Source: Rhineura floridana (lineage: Eukaryota; Chordata; Lepidosauria; Squamata; Rhineuridae). Taken from it: a stretch of DNA of 64,000 bases. The stretch's first letter is position 1, and each line of letters starts with the position of its first letter. The notes below the pieces were generated by a model. It saw only the letters and a program-made list of their open reading frames with translations, was not told the DNA's origin and did not search any database. Positions 29,290 to 41,256 of the stretch are shown piece by piece. The position numbers were made by a program, and so were the translations under genes. The stretch lies in the NCBI RefSeq assembly GCF_030035675.1, contig NC_084480.1:7011001-7075000 (forward strand), given 5' to 3'.

Positions 29290-29622
29290 TTCCATATGAT
29301 AGCACTCTTCAAGTACATTAAAGGTTGTCAAACAGAGGAGGGCTGGGATCTCTTCTCGATCATCCCAGAGTGCAGGACACAGAATAATGGGCTCAAGTTG
29401 CAGGAAGCCAGATTTCAAGTGGACATCAGGGAAAATTTCCTAACTGTTAGAGCCATACGACAATGGAACCAATTACCTAGAGTTACCTGGAGGCATTCAA
29501 GAGGCAGCTGGACAGCCATCTGTCAGGAATGTTTTCATTTGGATTCCTGCATTGAGCAGGGGGTTGGACTCGATGGCCTTATAGGCCTCTTCCAACTCCA
29601 CTATTCTATGATTCTATGATAT
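29290..29622 (+). mobile_element. CR1 LINE 3' end with ORF2 C-terminus
   Basis: Open frame reads ALFKYIKGCQTEEGWDLFSI, then LQEARFQVDIRENFLTVRAI RQWNQLP, the CR1 C-terminal signature. The UTR has GGGGGTTGGACTCGATGGCC, CCTCTTCCAACTCCACTATT and terminal CTATGATTCTATGAT repeats diagnostic of CR1. 5' truncated at about 29290; a frame break follows the RVTW segment. Confidence 0.92.
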
Positions 29623-29631
29623 TGTTGGCAC

Positions 29632-29757
29632 CGACTGACAGCCCCTGTCCAGGTTTTCAGACAGGACACTTTCCCAGCTCTACCTGGAGATGGTGGAGAT
29701 TGAACCTTAGACCTTCTGCAAGGAAAACATGTGTTCTACCACTCAGCTATGGCTACT
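29632..29757 (-). repeat. tRNA-derived SINE S1
   Basis: GGCACCGACTGACAGCCCCT, GGTTTTCAGACAGGACAC, GGTGGAGATTGAACCTTAGA and TGTTCTACCACTCAGCTATG. It directly abuts the CR1 terminus. Confidence 0.75.
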
Positions 29758-29811
29758 ACCCAATTTCTGTCCTCACAAAGTTGAGCTTGTTTTGAAGGCA
29801 AATGATTTCCA

Positions 29812-30078
29812 CACACCAGAAATGGGGAGAAGTATGTTCATGAAAATAACATACCAAGAATGCATGATGTTAGTGAAAAGGGCTTGATAAAATACAAGGC
29901 AAAATTGCACACAAAACTCTGTATATTAGGAGAAATTCTCTGCTGAATTTTCACAAGAACCTTATTGTAAAAAGAAAACAAAAGGCAATCGGTTACGGAA
30001 ATGTGGAGAATTGAACTGAAGACTGGGAAAATGAGGAACTGAGAGAAATCAAAACTGACAGATTCACCGGTCTCTGTG
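29812..30078 (+). repeat. AT-rich interspersed repeat, family A
   Basis: ATGTTCATGAAAATAACATA, TGCATGATGTTAGTGAAAAG, AAATTGCACACAAAACTCTG and GAGAAATCAAAACTGACAGA TTCACC. Confidence 0.7.
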
Positions 30079-32084
30079 TAGGAGGCAGTTTGGGGAGCCA
30101 GGTGGCAGCTGGTCCCAACTTAGCCAATGGGACTAAGGTTGGGACTAACCGATGAGACTAACTTAGACAATGGGGCTCATTGGTTCACCTCTCCCTCTGA
30201 TGCAGCCAGGTGGCATGGCCACCGTTGGAAAGACAGTCCTGTAAGGAGAAGAGGCAGTAATTTAAGGTTTGCCCATCATTTCTATTAATAAAAAAGAAAG
30301 ATCCTTTGAAAAAAATCTTCTAGAAGCAATGAGGGAATGGATCATTTTTAAAAACAAAGGTGTTATGGAAAGGAGTCTAAGAATAACCAGGCAAATAGCT
30401 GCTCTATAATATGTCAGTTAAAAGCCAACCAGCCAAGCAGCTTGCAAACCTTTTCCCATACACCCTAGAGGGGATTGGTAACACAGGCAAGGCAGTTTAG
30501 CAATACCTTCCAGGGCATTTATGAGGCTTTCTATTGATTCAAAACCTTTTGTTGTCTTGGAAAAAGGTAAAAGAATATCTGGGTAAATTGGAATTGACAA
30601 AACCAGGCAACCCCAGACAGGGAAATCTCAGGGGCCTCCTGTAACCACAGTCAAGAGATTGAAAGCGAAAAAATCGATTGTGCTGGAGGAAAGGCCTCTG
30701 GGGGAAGATGGCTTTACCCATGAAGGAGCTGTAGTTGAAAACCGCATGGCTGACATCACTTGGGTTGGGAACATGGGAAGAAAAAGTCTAGTGGTGGATC
30801 CGCTTCTCTATCCTTAGATGAGGATATTAAACAGTTTAAGCAAGGAGGGTCTGAAGCAGGGATTTCCTTGTGCATGTGATGTGAGTCCACACAGAATGCA
30901 AGGGAAATGCAAGATGTGGCATTGGCTATAGAACTCAGCTTCCCAGCAGTCTTCGCTTTAGTTAAAATGCATGTGTTCTCTTGCCCTTAGACTTACGAAA
31001 ATATGCTTGAGAGTGTATAGCAGCCCTGTAGCCAGGGTGGGGCAAATGGATGTCTCACCTCCCTCCACAAGCTGTGCTTTCCCTCCCCTGGATTTTTTTT
31101 TTAAAATGTCTTTTTTATTTGCAATATGACAGACAATGACAGACTCCATTTAAAGAATGATATACTGTTTTAAGAACAGGAGCAATTTCAGAATATGGCC
31201 CTCTGAAAAATTCAGTGAACAAGGCAGTGTAAGTGAACAACAAAAGCCTAATCTGGAAGAACCCCCCAAAGTCTGCTCACTCAAGACTTTCCCTCACTGG
31301 GTGTGGATTTTTCAAGATCACAGTCATCCTATAGTTACTTAAGTGATTCTGAAAAACTGTATAGCAACATGACCCTTGAGGAATTAACTATTAGTATTTT
31401 GAATTATAGGCTAGAATTAGACTCCACCCCATAGACTTTCCTTTGCTCCACTTTTCAATTTTAGTTGTATTCTCTACCCAGCCAGCAATAAAGCATGTTT
31501 ATTTGTTTGCAGCAAGAAGAGTTTGTTTATTCTGCAGTTACTATGATGAGTACAGCAGGATTAGATGCTTATTGCTAAAGGGCAAAATAAAGAGGTAACT
31601 TAAACTGATCTGGAAAATAAATCTACCCTAAGTTGCTCTTTACTCTTTTAAAACACTTACTATACAATCATAGTGGCTAGGTTTTTGTCTTTTGTTTTTT
31701 TGAGTACTTGATAGCAAATTATGAAAGCAGCCCTAGAGGAATAGAAACACTGCTGTGCACACTACAGTTAGCTGACTGGCTGGCCAGCCAACTAGACTGT
31801 AACTCAAGGTTAATTTCTGATTTTCCACCCAGCATGAGAAGAAAACTTGCTTGCATGTTTATCAAGTATTTTTATAAGTTTATGAAAAGAAGTAAATAGT
31901 TTATAAAGTTAAGGACTCAATCTCATTTACTTCAACAAGGAAGTTATGCATATTGCTCTTGGCACCACTCTCCCTAAATGTTTGGCTATGGTTGCACTGC
32001 AGTGTGCTCTTACTCTGTTTCTAAATCTGTGGTGGGCATCATCAGCTATGCCACCTAACAAGATCGGCCTCAAAGGACCTTCTC
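30079..32084. other. Unassigned sequence with one unexplained open frame
   Basis: A stop-free stretch of 76 codons lies at 30587-30814 (+), ending in TAG at 30815-30817. It is rich in charged residues (VKRLKAKKSIVLEERPLGED, then GAVVENRMADITWVGNMGRK). No family is recognised and there is no start codon context. The remainder holds a short duplication at 30119-30180 (TGGGACTAAGGTTGGGACTA) and no recognised repeat. Confidence 0.3.
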
Positions 32085-32405
32085 TCTATCCCACCAGTCA
32101 AAACAGCCAGACTGGTGAGGACTAGAGAGAGGGCTTTTTCAATTGTGGCCCCCACCCTGTGGAACTCCCTTCCAAATGATCTCCGCCAGGCCCCCTCTAC
32201 AGTGAGTTTCTGCTGGGCCGTGAAGACCTGGCTGTTCAGGCAGGCCTTTGGGGTGGGCTAGATTTTATCATTATCACTTTTAGATTGTAATGTTATTGTA
32301 CTGATGTGTCATTTTGTGTTATTTTGTTCATTTTGTACGTCGCCCAGAGTGGCTGGATGGCCAGCCAGATGGGCGACTAAGAAATCCAATAAATTAAATT
32401 AAATT
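32085..32405 (+). mobile_element. L2-like LINE 3' end
   Basis: Decayed ORF2 C-terminus (AGAGAGAGGGCTTTTTCAAT, CACCCTGTGGAACTCCCTTC, GCTGGGCCGTGAAGACCTGG CTGTTCAGGCAGGCC) corresponds to RAFS-VAP-LWNSLP...ALKTWLFRQAFG. UTR ends GTCGCCCAGAGTGGCTGGAT and AATAAATTAAATTAAATTAA. Confidence 0.8.
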
Positions 32406-32805
32406 AATTTTGTATTGGTGTTGTTGTCATGATGCAAGATTAAAACTGCATTTTTGAAAACACAACCTCCATACTAGTTTTTAACTTCTTAGTTGTAGCA
32501 TAAAGTATTTTGTTTGGTATTCCCTTCTTTACTGTATCCTTAATATCCTTTTTCCTTAGGAAAAAACAAAATATGCCAGTCATTTAATTGATAGTGTTCA
32601 TTCTAAATTTTCTGTTAACCTTTACATAGCCCATAGGTTAACACACTTCCTGCATGGGGGAGGACTGGGGAAAGGGGAGTGCCTTTTTCTTCCCCTGGCC
32701 TGGCCCTCACATCCTCTCCACTAGTGGGGGTGGGATTGGAGGCGCCTCCTCCCCCCAGAAAAATCACCACCTAGAAATGTGGCTGCTCCATGTAGAGTAG
32801 GGTTG
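32406..32805. other. Unassigned sequence
   Basis: AT-rich followed by a GC-richer segment (32640-32760); nothing recognised. Confidence 0.35.
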
Positions 32806-32807
32806 CC

Positions 32808-33150
32808 AGGTCACAAGCATCCCAAAACCTGAGATTTTGGGGGCAGACCTGAGTGATGTCACGGGGACAGGCCCGAGTGATGTCATTAAGCATGATACAT
32901 TAAGCATCAATCACAGTTGCTTGGAGCGTACAATTAAAAAAAATCTGATTGGAAATTAAGCTAGAAATTTTAGCTAAAAGATGGAGCCTGGGTAGGGAAC
33001 ATTTCATCTAGCCTACTTGCTTTCGCCAAGAAGGGTTTAAGTGCCTTCAGGCCAGGCCAGTCACCAGAAGGTCACTGTAGGAAGAAAGGAGCCTAGTGTT
33101 GTGGAGATGTTAGATGGGAGCATTCGGGAGTAAAGATGGATGCCCCTGAA
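32808..33150. mobile_element. Possible hAT-type element with TAGGGTTGCCAGGT end
   Basis: Begins TAGGGTTGCCAGGTCACAAG CATCCC, with TGAGTGATGTCACGGGGACA duplicated in part by CCGAGTGATGTCATTAAGC. The complement of the same end closes the block at 35690. The right end was not resolved. Confidence 0.4.
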
Positions 33151-33156
33151 GGCTGC

Positions 33157-33245
33157 AATTCTAAGCACACGTACTAAGGGACTAAGCCCCATAGAACTCA
33201 ACAGGACTTACTTCTGAGTAGATATAGTTTGGATTGTACTGTTGG
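33157..33245. mobile_element. Palindromic element M4, near full length
   Basis: TGCAATTCTAAGCACACGTA, GGGACTAAGCCCCATAGAAC, TCAACAGGACTTACTTCTGA and TTTGGATTGTACTGT give both arms and the centre. Confidence 0.75.
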
Positions 33246-33880
33246 TAAACCTTGACTAGGGATCCTCTGCAAAGACATCCATATCCAAGCAGGGTTGGCA
33301 ACCCCCTGCCTGGAATGCCCTGCCCTTATCTTTTAATGTGGCTGCTCCAAACGTCTTTACAGATTTGACCCTTCACTTCAGAAAGAGGCCTGAGAAATCA
33401 GCACGAGTAAGAAGATTCTCTACCCTTTCTGTCTACCCTGTGGGCTGCTATAAATTCACTTTGACAGCCAACCCAATTCCAGTGAGTAATAATTGACAGA
33501 GAAAAAACACACAGGGTTTGGTCTACCTTCACATGCAGTAGCTTGGGAACAACAACTGCAGCCACACTTCCAAATATGTGAATTCTCTTTTACCACTATT
33601 AGGCAAGAAACAAACTGCCATGCAACCAACAAGGTGCATCATCAATGGGTTTCAGGGGGTTGAGCTGAGCACATACAACCACTGCTGTTGCTTCTATAGA
33701 GTGAGGTTAAAGGTAAACAAAATGCAAACAGAAAATGAAAAACAAAATACAGTGATGCTTTCCTAAATGCAATACCATACCAAACACAACAAGATTCCTA
33801 TGAATAAGGCAGACAACTTAGCATCCCACAACCAGTCAGGATTCATAACCGAAAACCAAAACTAAACAAATCCTTGCAGT
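33246..33880. other. Unassigned sequence
   Basis: No recognised repeat or exon. Frame at 33578-33766 has no domain. Confidence 0.35.
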
Positions 33881-33884
33881 CAGT

Positions 33885-34700
33885 CAGTTAATGCAGAATG
33901 CTGCGGCATAATTGCTGACATGAGTGAGATCCTATCAGCACATAATACCTCTGCTCTGAAATCTGCATTGGTTGCTGATTTGCTACCAGCCCAAGTTCAA
34001 GCTGTGCTTTCCATGTTATGGGTGCCACATAGTACTTGTTCTGCTCTTGGAAGAAATCAGTCCTGTAACGTGGCAGCATTTTGGATACTCTGTTCATAGG
34101 GTTTTCGTGGTAAGAAGTATTCAGAGGTTGTTTACCATTGCCTTCCTCTGACTTTGGACACATATCATACTTTGGACACATAATGAGAAGACATGATTCA
34201 CTAGAAAAGACAATACAGAAAAACAGAAGGGAGTAGAAAAAGAAGACCACCAAACAAGAGATGGATTGATTCCATAAAGGAACCCACAGACCTGAACTTA
34301 CAAGATCTGAGCAGGGTGGTTCATGACAGATGCTCTTGGAGGTCACTGATTCATAGGGTCGCCATAAGTCAAAATTGACTTGAAGGCACATAACAACAAC
34401 AACGTGGCAGCACCTACGCTTTGGAACTCCTTGCCTATTGACATTAGGCAGATGCCTCTTTTCAGCACCTGCTAAAATAATTTTTGTTTAGGCAAGCCTA
34501 TCCATGCATGTAGAAGCTATTGTATTTTTAAATCTGTTTTTAACTCATTGTTTGTTTTATTAATTTGAATGTTTTTCAATACATGTCTTTAACTATTTTT
34601 GCCAATAATTTTATTGTTTTAATTCTTTCTGTAAACTGCTTTGAGGTTTTTTTTACAATAAAGCAGTATATAATTGTAAATAAAATACATAAATAAATTT
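33885..34700 (+). mobile_element. L2-like LINE 3' part, split by a BovB insertion
   Basis: Left part 33885-34067 is decayed ORF2 (QVQAVLSMLW-, PHSTCSALGR-like). It resumes at 34412 with CACCTACGCTTTGGAACTCC TTGCC and a T-rich UTR to CTGCTTTGAGGTTTTTTTTA and AATAAAATACATAAATAAA. The break coincides with the BovB insertion and its 12-base duplication. Confidence 0.8.
34068..34400 (+). mobile_element. BovB insertion with inverted leading segment and 12 bp duplication
   Basis: AACGTGGCAGCA lies at about 34056-34067 and again at about 34401-34412. Between them, 34068-34143 is an inverted stretch whose complement reads CAATGGTAAACAACCTCTGA, ACTTCTTACCACGAAAACCC. From 34150 the sequence is BovB 3' sequence in sense (FGHIMRRHDSLEKT-like, then CATAGGGTCGCCATAAGTC, ACTTGAAGGCACATAACAAC AAC). 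The arrangement resembles twin priming or template switching. Confidence 0.8.
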
Positions 34701-34729
34701 TGGAGTCACAGCTTTTAAAAATGTTTTTA

Positions 34730-34870
34730 AATATGTTTTGTTTTAATATATTTTAAAGTCCATTTTTATTATTTTTAAAGTGTTTTTAGTGCTTTTGTTT
34801 GCCGCCCTGGGCTCCTACTGAGAGGAAGGGCAGGATATAAATCAAATAATAAATAAATAAATAAATAAAC
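34730..34870 (+). mobile_element. L2-like LINE terminal tail
   Basis: GTGCTTTTGTTTGCCGCCCT GGGCTCCTACTGAGAGGAAG GGCAGGATATAAATC then (AAAT)n. Preceded by the T-rich UTR. Confidence 0.75.
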
Positions 34871-34879
34871 TTCATTCAC

Positions 34880-35000
34880 CCAATCCAATATTCAGAATCA
34901 TGCCACTTTAAGCTGTTTTGCAACTGTTTATACTTGTTTCATGGTTATTGGTTTTTAAAGGGATTTATTTCTTATTGTGAGCTGCCTTGGTTTCCAATCA
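34880..35000 (+). mobile_element. L2-like 3' UTR fragment
   Basis: GTTTTTAAAGGGATTTATTT and TTGTGAGCTGCCTTGG resemble the L2-like terminus; short and decayed. Confidence 0.4.
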
Positions 35001-35400
35001 CCAACCCTACCTGTGAAAGACTCCCTACACACACACACACGCACACACTTGTAAAAATACACCCCATATAATAGTTTATTGTCAAACCAGTTGATCATTG
35101 CAGAACATTTTTTTTAAAAAATCAGTATTAGTTTCCTACATAATAAAAAATGTGATACCTAGGTAAACCCTGCCTAATTGCTTTAAAATAGGATTGGAGA
35201 GGGAGGGAAAGATTTACAGCACAAACACAATGCTTTGTTATAATACTTTCACATTGCTAAGGTTTTCAAAACACTGCCCTCTCCAACAGCCCAGGGTCTG
35301 ACTCTTGCACACAAGAGAAAAAAAACTTTAGTAAATTAAGTAAATTAACTTAAGTAAATTCTTACTTACTCAAACTGAAGATCTCAAAACCACAATTTTC
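35001..35400. other. Unassigned sequence with (CA)n
   Basis: (CA)n at 35030-35047 and AT-rich unique DNA; the motif AAGTAAATTAACTTAAGTAA at 35337 is locally repetitive. Confidence 0.35.
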
Positions 35401-35409
35401 TGACATTGC

Positions 35410-35692
35410 GATGAAGTTTAGGCACTGCCTGGGTCAACAAATCACAACCCTGGCTTCACTTATTGGCTACAATCCTGAAAGGGCAGGGTTACAGATCAGT
35501 TAAACAGATTAAACAGTCACGGGGGGGTGACGTTTTGGTGTATATCTCGGGAACCAGACCACCTAGAGACTTAATTTTTTAAAAATTGAAGCTGAGAATC
35601 CAGAAATTAAGGTGAGTTAGCCGGAGACCCGGCGGGGTCCCCCCAAAACTGGAGAATCCGTCTGAAAACCAGACACCTGGTAACCCTAGTTC
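35410..35692 (-). mobile_element. Possible hAT-type element ending CCTGGTAACCCTA
   Basis: The complement starts TAGGGTTACCAGGTGTCTGG and TTTTGGGGGGACCCCG, parallel to 32808. A left end near GGGCAGGGTTACAG (35479) is possible but not proven. Confidence 0.4.
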
Positions 35693-35742
35693 TGAGCTAA
35701 GTGGGCCAGTGGTCTGACTTGATATAACGCAGCTACCTATCC
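35693..35742 (+). repeat. SINE S1 tail
   Basis: GAGCTAAGTGGGCCAGTGGT CTGACTTGATATAACGCAGC TACC: terminal part of S1 only. Confidence 0.6.
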
Positions 35743-36715
35743 TCTTAAATTAAAAATTTAGGAAATTGTAATCCCAAAAATGGTAAGGCATTTTGACTCA
35801 GGCCTACCTTGGTTTGTCCTCAGCGATGCTATGGATCAGATGGTTGGATTGTCCGGTTTGTTGAGATAAACAGTAGGTGCCCTAAGTCGGTAGAGAATGT
35901 GCACCCCAATCCAGATGCTGCTTCTGCACGCCAAGCAGTTGCACACAACTATATCTGGATCAGGGTCTTAATTGCTGACATGGCTTCTGGCCTTAAGCAC
36001 AAACAGCCCAATGATGACGCTGCCCTGCACTCTCAGAGGAGTCCATCCATCTGGATTCCGTGGGAAGATCGGGATCAGGAGCCTGTGATTATGTAATGCT
36101 TGGCAAGGTAGCCTGCATCTAATGTTATCCCAGAAGGTATAAAATTGCAGCTTTATTGGAAGGACAGCAGTGCCTATGGAGGATCCCAGAGCATAAAATA
36201 TTGTTGTATCAAATGATACAGACTCAGCATGTGAATATAAAAAACATAATAGTGAAGGTTTTACATATTTAATTTCTTGGCAAACCTCAGCAGAACACAC
36301 AGGCATTGATTGAAGCACTCGCCGGCCTGATGTGGGGCTGTTTGCCTACTCTGCTTTTAGAATCAGTTGTTGATACAGTAAAACCCTTTTGTTAGCAGGG
36401 GTACCAAATAAGAACTTATCTCCTAACAGCAGTAGCTTCGCTGTGCTTATGCTGGCGGTGCGGCGTGCGAGGGCTGGTGTGTCTTGACTGATTATAATCC
36501 TCCAGAATGGGAAGCTTCTAGAGTTAGAAACATAGAGGTGGAGGCCACTTCTCTATCTCAGGAAATAAAGAGAAAATAAGCTATTATTATGCATGTTATT
36601 GATCTACTCAATGGCTTTACAACTGCTGTGCCATGCACATGAATTCTGAAAATAAGGCGAATTGTAGCAAAAGAGCTTTTCTACTGGCATGGCATTAAGG
36701 TGCCTTATATTGAGT
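35743..36715. other. Unassigned, largely unique sequence
   Basis: Contains a 95-codon frame at 35809-36096 without recognised domain and a TATA-like AGGTATAAAATTGC at 36137. Nothing supports a promoter or gene beyond these chance-level signals. Confidence 0.35.
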
Positions 36716-36716
36716 C

Positions 36717-36905
36717 ATAGAAACATAAGGCAGCTTCCTATCATGATCAGTCAGATCATTAGTCCATCTAGCTCAGTATTGTCTACACTGACTGGCAGAG
36801 GCTGTTTAGGGTTTCGGACAGGGGTCTGTCCCAGTCCTACTTAGAAATTCCAAGGATTTTGCTGGGACTATCTGCATACAAAGCAGATGCTCTACCTGGG
36901 GCCCT
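36717..36905 (-). repeat. tRNA-derived SINE S1
   Basis: ATAAGGCAGCTTCCTATCAT tail, TAGCTCAGTATTGTCTACAC, GGGTTTCGGACAGGGGTCTG and AAAGCAGATGCTCTACC. B-box side is decayed. Confidence 0.75.
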
Positions 36906-36979
36906 TCCCCTTAACAATAAAGTAAGATTCTAGTCCTCAACATTCTGAATAAAGGGCTGATTTAATTAGGATGCTGCCC

Positions 36980-37060
36980 TACACACTGGTCTGCCATTGG
37001 CCCATCCAACTCAGATTGTTTATACTGACTGAAGTGGCTAGGGTTTCAGACAAAGGTATC
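36980..37060 (-). repeat. SINE S1, 3' half only
   Basis: GGTCTGCCATTGGCCCATCC, CTCAGATTGTTTATACTGAC and GGGTTTCAGACAAAGG. Confidence 0.6.
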
Positions 37061-37878
37061 AAAATAAACATAAGCATTTGGGTATATTATCACATGGCTT
37101 CAATAACTACATTTATTTCTCATAAGGTGCCATTTTTAAAGTCACAAGAACAGAGCTACGTTACATTTTGACACCCCCTACATATAAAAGTTTCCAGTTT
37201 TATTAGCTTCAACAAAATTGTCTTTTTATTGCTGTAAAGAATGGGACACAATTGTCCTCTAGGCAGCAAAGAGCACCGCATAAAAGTTAAGAGTTCACAA
37301 AGAGTTGAAATTCCTTATGTGCTATCCAGGTTAAATTAAAGACACTTTTAAGTTCCATTGATTTCAAATTAGAGAAATTTAAGTGCTTAACTTGCCCATT
37401 GAAATCAATGGATCTCAAAATGCTTAACTGGCTGAATCATGTTCTTCATACACCATACATAACATCTATGCATTCCTAGTAAAGTGAAAGAGGCTAAGAC
37501 ACTATTGTGTTGCATGAGTACAACTTTCAGCACTAATGATTATGTCTTATAATATCTTTTGCTCATGTCTATATACTAGTTGCTGTTGTTTATATGATAC
37601 TGAGTTGCAGGATATTAGCAAATCCCACGAATGAAAGCCACCTGGTATTGACAGCTGAATCTTGAACATTAACATATCTTCCTGGATACAGTTCATGTGA
37701 CTAATGGTATAGAACCTTTTTTCAACAAACAATTAACATTAAATATGCTGTGACAAGAACTTACTAATTTCATTTTAGCACAATATTAGTGGTAGCTCCA
37801 GTTCAGCGCCAACTCGGTTACTGACAGATCAAAGTAGTGTGCATAAAATGGCTGTGCGCCATACTTTAATGAGGGGTA
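37061..37878. other. Unassigned, mostly unique sequence
   Basis: A small palindromic motif with CCCATTGAAATCAATGGATC lies near 37395-37415 and TTCCATTGATTTCAAATTAG near 37353, perhaps an old MITE. No gene seen. Confidence 0.35.
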
Positions 37879-37879
37879 A

Positions 37880-38165
37880 CTCTGTTGCTTCACTGTCTGC
37901 TGCAGAAGGTCACAGGTTCAACCTTTGTCATCTCCAGGTAGGGCTGGGAGATACCTTGGTGGAATCCAAGAGGCTTTCTTGAAGACCTGAACGTAACTGA
38001 GTTGGCACTGAATTGGACCGTAGCTCAGTGGTGACCTGGAGATGACAAGGACTGAACCTGTGACCTTCAGCATGCAAGCAGTTGCTCTGCAGTTCCTCCC
38101 TTTACTGTTGTCAGACCATTGGTCCATCTAGCCCTATAGTGATTCTCCAAGGTTTCCCAGTCTGC
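37880..38165. repeat. Two S1 SINE pieces head to head
   Basis: CTGCAGAAGGTCACAGGTTC and ATCTCCAGG (37900-37938, plus) face CCTGGAGATGACAAGGACTG and CCTGTGACCTTCAGC (38035-38071, minus), a ~38 bp inverted repeat. A further minus-strand S1 tail (CCATTGGTCCATCTAGCCCT) runs to 38165. Confidence 0.65.
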
Positions 38166-39037
<872 letters not shown>

Positions 39038-39217
39038 TTCCTTTACATTATGCAAGCCTCTAAGGGAATTTTATATAGGTCACATTCTCTTGAAATGTTT
39101 GGTCTCAGGGGTTCCCGTTAGCAAAGCACGTAGACACATACCCGCCAACATTTCAAAGATGTGAATAGGGACATTTCAGTAACACCCTTATACTTGCAAC
39201 AAGAATCACTGCTTGAA

Positions 39218-39238
39218 CACACACACACACACACACAT
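39218..39238. repeat. (CA)n microsatellite
   Basis: About ten CA units. Confidence 0.9.
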
Positions 39239-39291
39239 CCAGCATGCACTGCTCAAGGCTCCTCTGCAAGCTAGGTGCCATATTAATTTAC

Positions 39292-39440
39292 CCCTATCTG
39301 GATCATCACCTTGTAGTGGTGAGTGGGCTTGCGTGTTCCAATGAACCCTGTGAGTGATGCCGTCGGGAGTCATGTACTCCCAGCAGGGTCACCCATGGCG
39401 GTAAGGTCATTGGCGGTGAATACAGATTCAGATGGATCCA
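39292..39440 (+). mobile_element. Possible RTE/BovB 5' region fragment
   Basis: CCTTGTAGTGGTGAGTGGGC, TTGCGTGTTCCAATGAACCC and GCAGGGTCACCCATGGCGGT AAGGTCA match a frequent squamate repeat that I associate with the 5' region of RTE-type LINEs. The assignment is from memory and weak. Confidence 0.35.
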
Positions 39441-39554
39441 TTGTTAAAGACTATATTTTGGAAGTCAATCTTACTTGGTCACAAGTGATCACCAAGAACA
39501 ATAATATTAATTTACTCTAGAAAAGGCCTGGGAGAGAAGTTTACCTTTCTTTGC

Positions 39555-39662
39555 ATTTTAACAAGAAACTACCTAATTCAGTGCAATTCTTCAACCAAGA
39601 AATGTGTACAAAAATTCATATACTAGGTTAAAGTCTGCATATGTTAGTGAATATCAGGATAA
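39555..39662 (+). repeat. AT-rich family A fragment
   Basis: CTAATTCAGTGCAATTCTTC AACCAAGAAATGTGTAC and ATACTAGGTTAAAGTCTGCA TATGTTAGTG. Confidence 0.6.
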
Positions 39663-39795
39663 ACTGGGCAAAGTTCAAGGTTCTGGTACTGCTGTACAAA
39701 TCCCTACACAGCTTGGGGCCAGGATACCTGAAAGATTGACTTACACCTTATATACCCAGTCAATCACTGTGCTCTGCAGGTGAGGGCCTCCTTGA
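39660..39795 (+). mobile_element. L2-like LINE ORF2 fragment
   Basis: Reads KFKVLVLLYKSLHSLGPGYL-like, then TPYIPSQSLCSAGEGLL-like. The complement of this segment is at 25385-25440 and 62540-62650, inside the other L2-like copies. Confidence 0.7.
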
Positions 39796-40844
39796 TTGAC
39801 CCCTTTACAGGGTGCCAAATTAGCTGAAAGAAGCTATTAAACAGCAGACCTCCATCCTTCTACCACAGTGTGGAGTTGGCAAAAAACTTGCCTTCCAAAG
39901 GAGGCAGGCAGGACAAAAATTCCTACTCGCCCCCAGAGCGACCAACTTGATCACACCATAGAAAGCGGAGGGGGTGAGTGTCACAGGCCACAGAGGGAGG
40001 AGTGCTGGTGGCATGTGCTTAAATAAGCTTGGCTGCCCCACCCCTGTGGGGCCACACTCAGCATGCATGGTGTGCCACATGACCATGCAAGCCATCATCC
40101 AAGATGGCAGCCAGGGCTTCAACCCCACGATGCAAACACACTCCACTCTCCGATGCTTCACCTGTGTGCACAGTGTGGGAATTTTGAATGAAGCCAACTA
40201 CCTAGGTGGGGTAGAGATCAGATCACTGCCTCAAGACACCCCCTTCCAGCCCCTTTGCAGTGCACCTACCCACCAATCAATCCCACAAAGGCCCTCCCTT
40301 TATTTAAACCACAATTGCTGATTGGCTACAAAAGCAACAGCAGCACTCTGACTGTGCAGGAAGGACGGAGCAGAGGAGAGGCTCTCATCCCCACCTGGCA
40401 CCTGTTATGCTATAAAGAATGAAAAGATATCTATGGCTCTTATATACAGGGTACAGACACACTTACTGTTGTGCCAGTTCCAGTGCATCTCCTCTTTTCT
40501 GAAGACGGAGACACATGACATTAGTCAGACTCTGCCCCTTTTTACTCTAAAACCCTGGTTGGATTAGCTCAAGTGTGTGTGTGCTTGTAAAAAATTCAGC
40601 TTCAGGCAGATTTCACAACTGATTGGTAGATCAACCCGTTTGCCATCCAGGTGTGGCCAATGGAGACACTTTGCTGCAGGCTCAGGCAGAGACAACGATT
40701 GGCCCAACACTTTGTTGTGGGAGGTCCTGAAAGGTCTGAAGGTAGCAATAGGAAAGGGAAGTGTGCCCAGCCGAGGGCACAGTCACTTTAAAATGCAGCC
40801 AGAAAAGCCATTCTGGCTGCTTTTGAAGCTACTACTGTGCTCCC
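39796..40844. other. Unassigned, relatively GC-rich sequence
   Basis: No repeat recognised. Overlapping frames at 39820-40321 on both strands have no conserved motif. CTGATTGGCTACAAAAGC at 40319 includes a CCAAT-type box, of unknown meaning. Confidence 0.35.
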
Positions 40845-41195
40845 AGCCACAGAATATCACAGCACGGTGACTCAAAAACAAACATTTTCTGCCATTGCAC
40901 TCTGGAATTCTGTTCCCTCTGCCATGCATGAAGGATCATCCATTGGTTGCTGCAGACATCTTGTGAAAGCATCTCTTGTGGCTCTGGCTTTCCTTGATAC
41001 GTAAGACTGGATCTTGTTATTACTGAATTCATGTTTTTATCTTTTTTAAAAAAAATAATATTAGTTTATTGCTAGTTTTTAGGTTGCATTTACGTTTTTC
41101 TGATGCTGTTTTACTGTTTCTACATTGTATTTTTGTATGCCGTTTAGAGATTTTTAAATAATAAGTGGTTTAGAAATGCTTTTTAATAAACAACA
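40845..41195 (+). mobile_element. L2-like LINE 3' end
   Basis: Parallel to 12955-13290: CAGAATATCACAGCACGGTG ACTC, GCCATGCATGAAGGATCATC, CATCTTGTGAAAGCATC, T-rich UTR, TGCCGTTTAGAGATTTTT and a TTTAATAAAC end. Confidence 0.75.
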
Positions 41196-41256
41196 TTTGA
41201 AATCTACATTATTGGGGATAATAGTTCAGACCTACCATGCAAAGTTACCGTAAAGC

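Noticed and set aside
36137-36150. TATA-box promoter
   Set aside because: AGGTATAAAATTGC stands alone with no downstream gene, CpG-rich sequence or other promoter feature.
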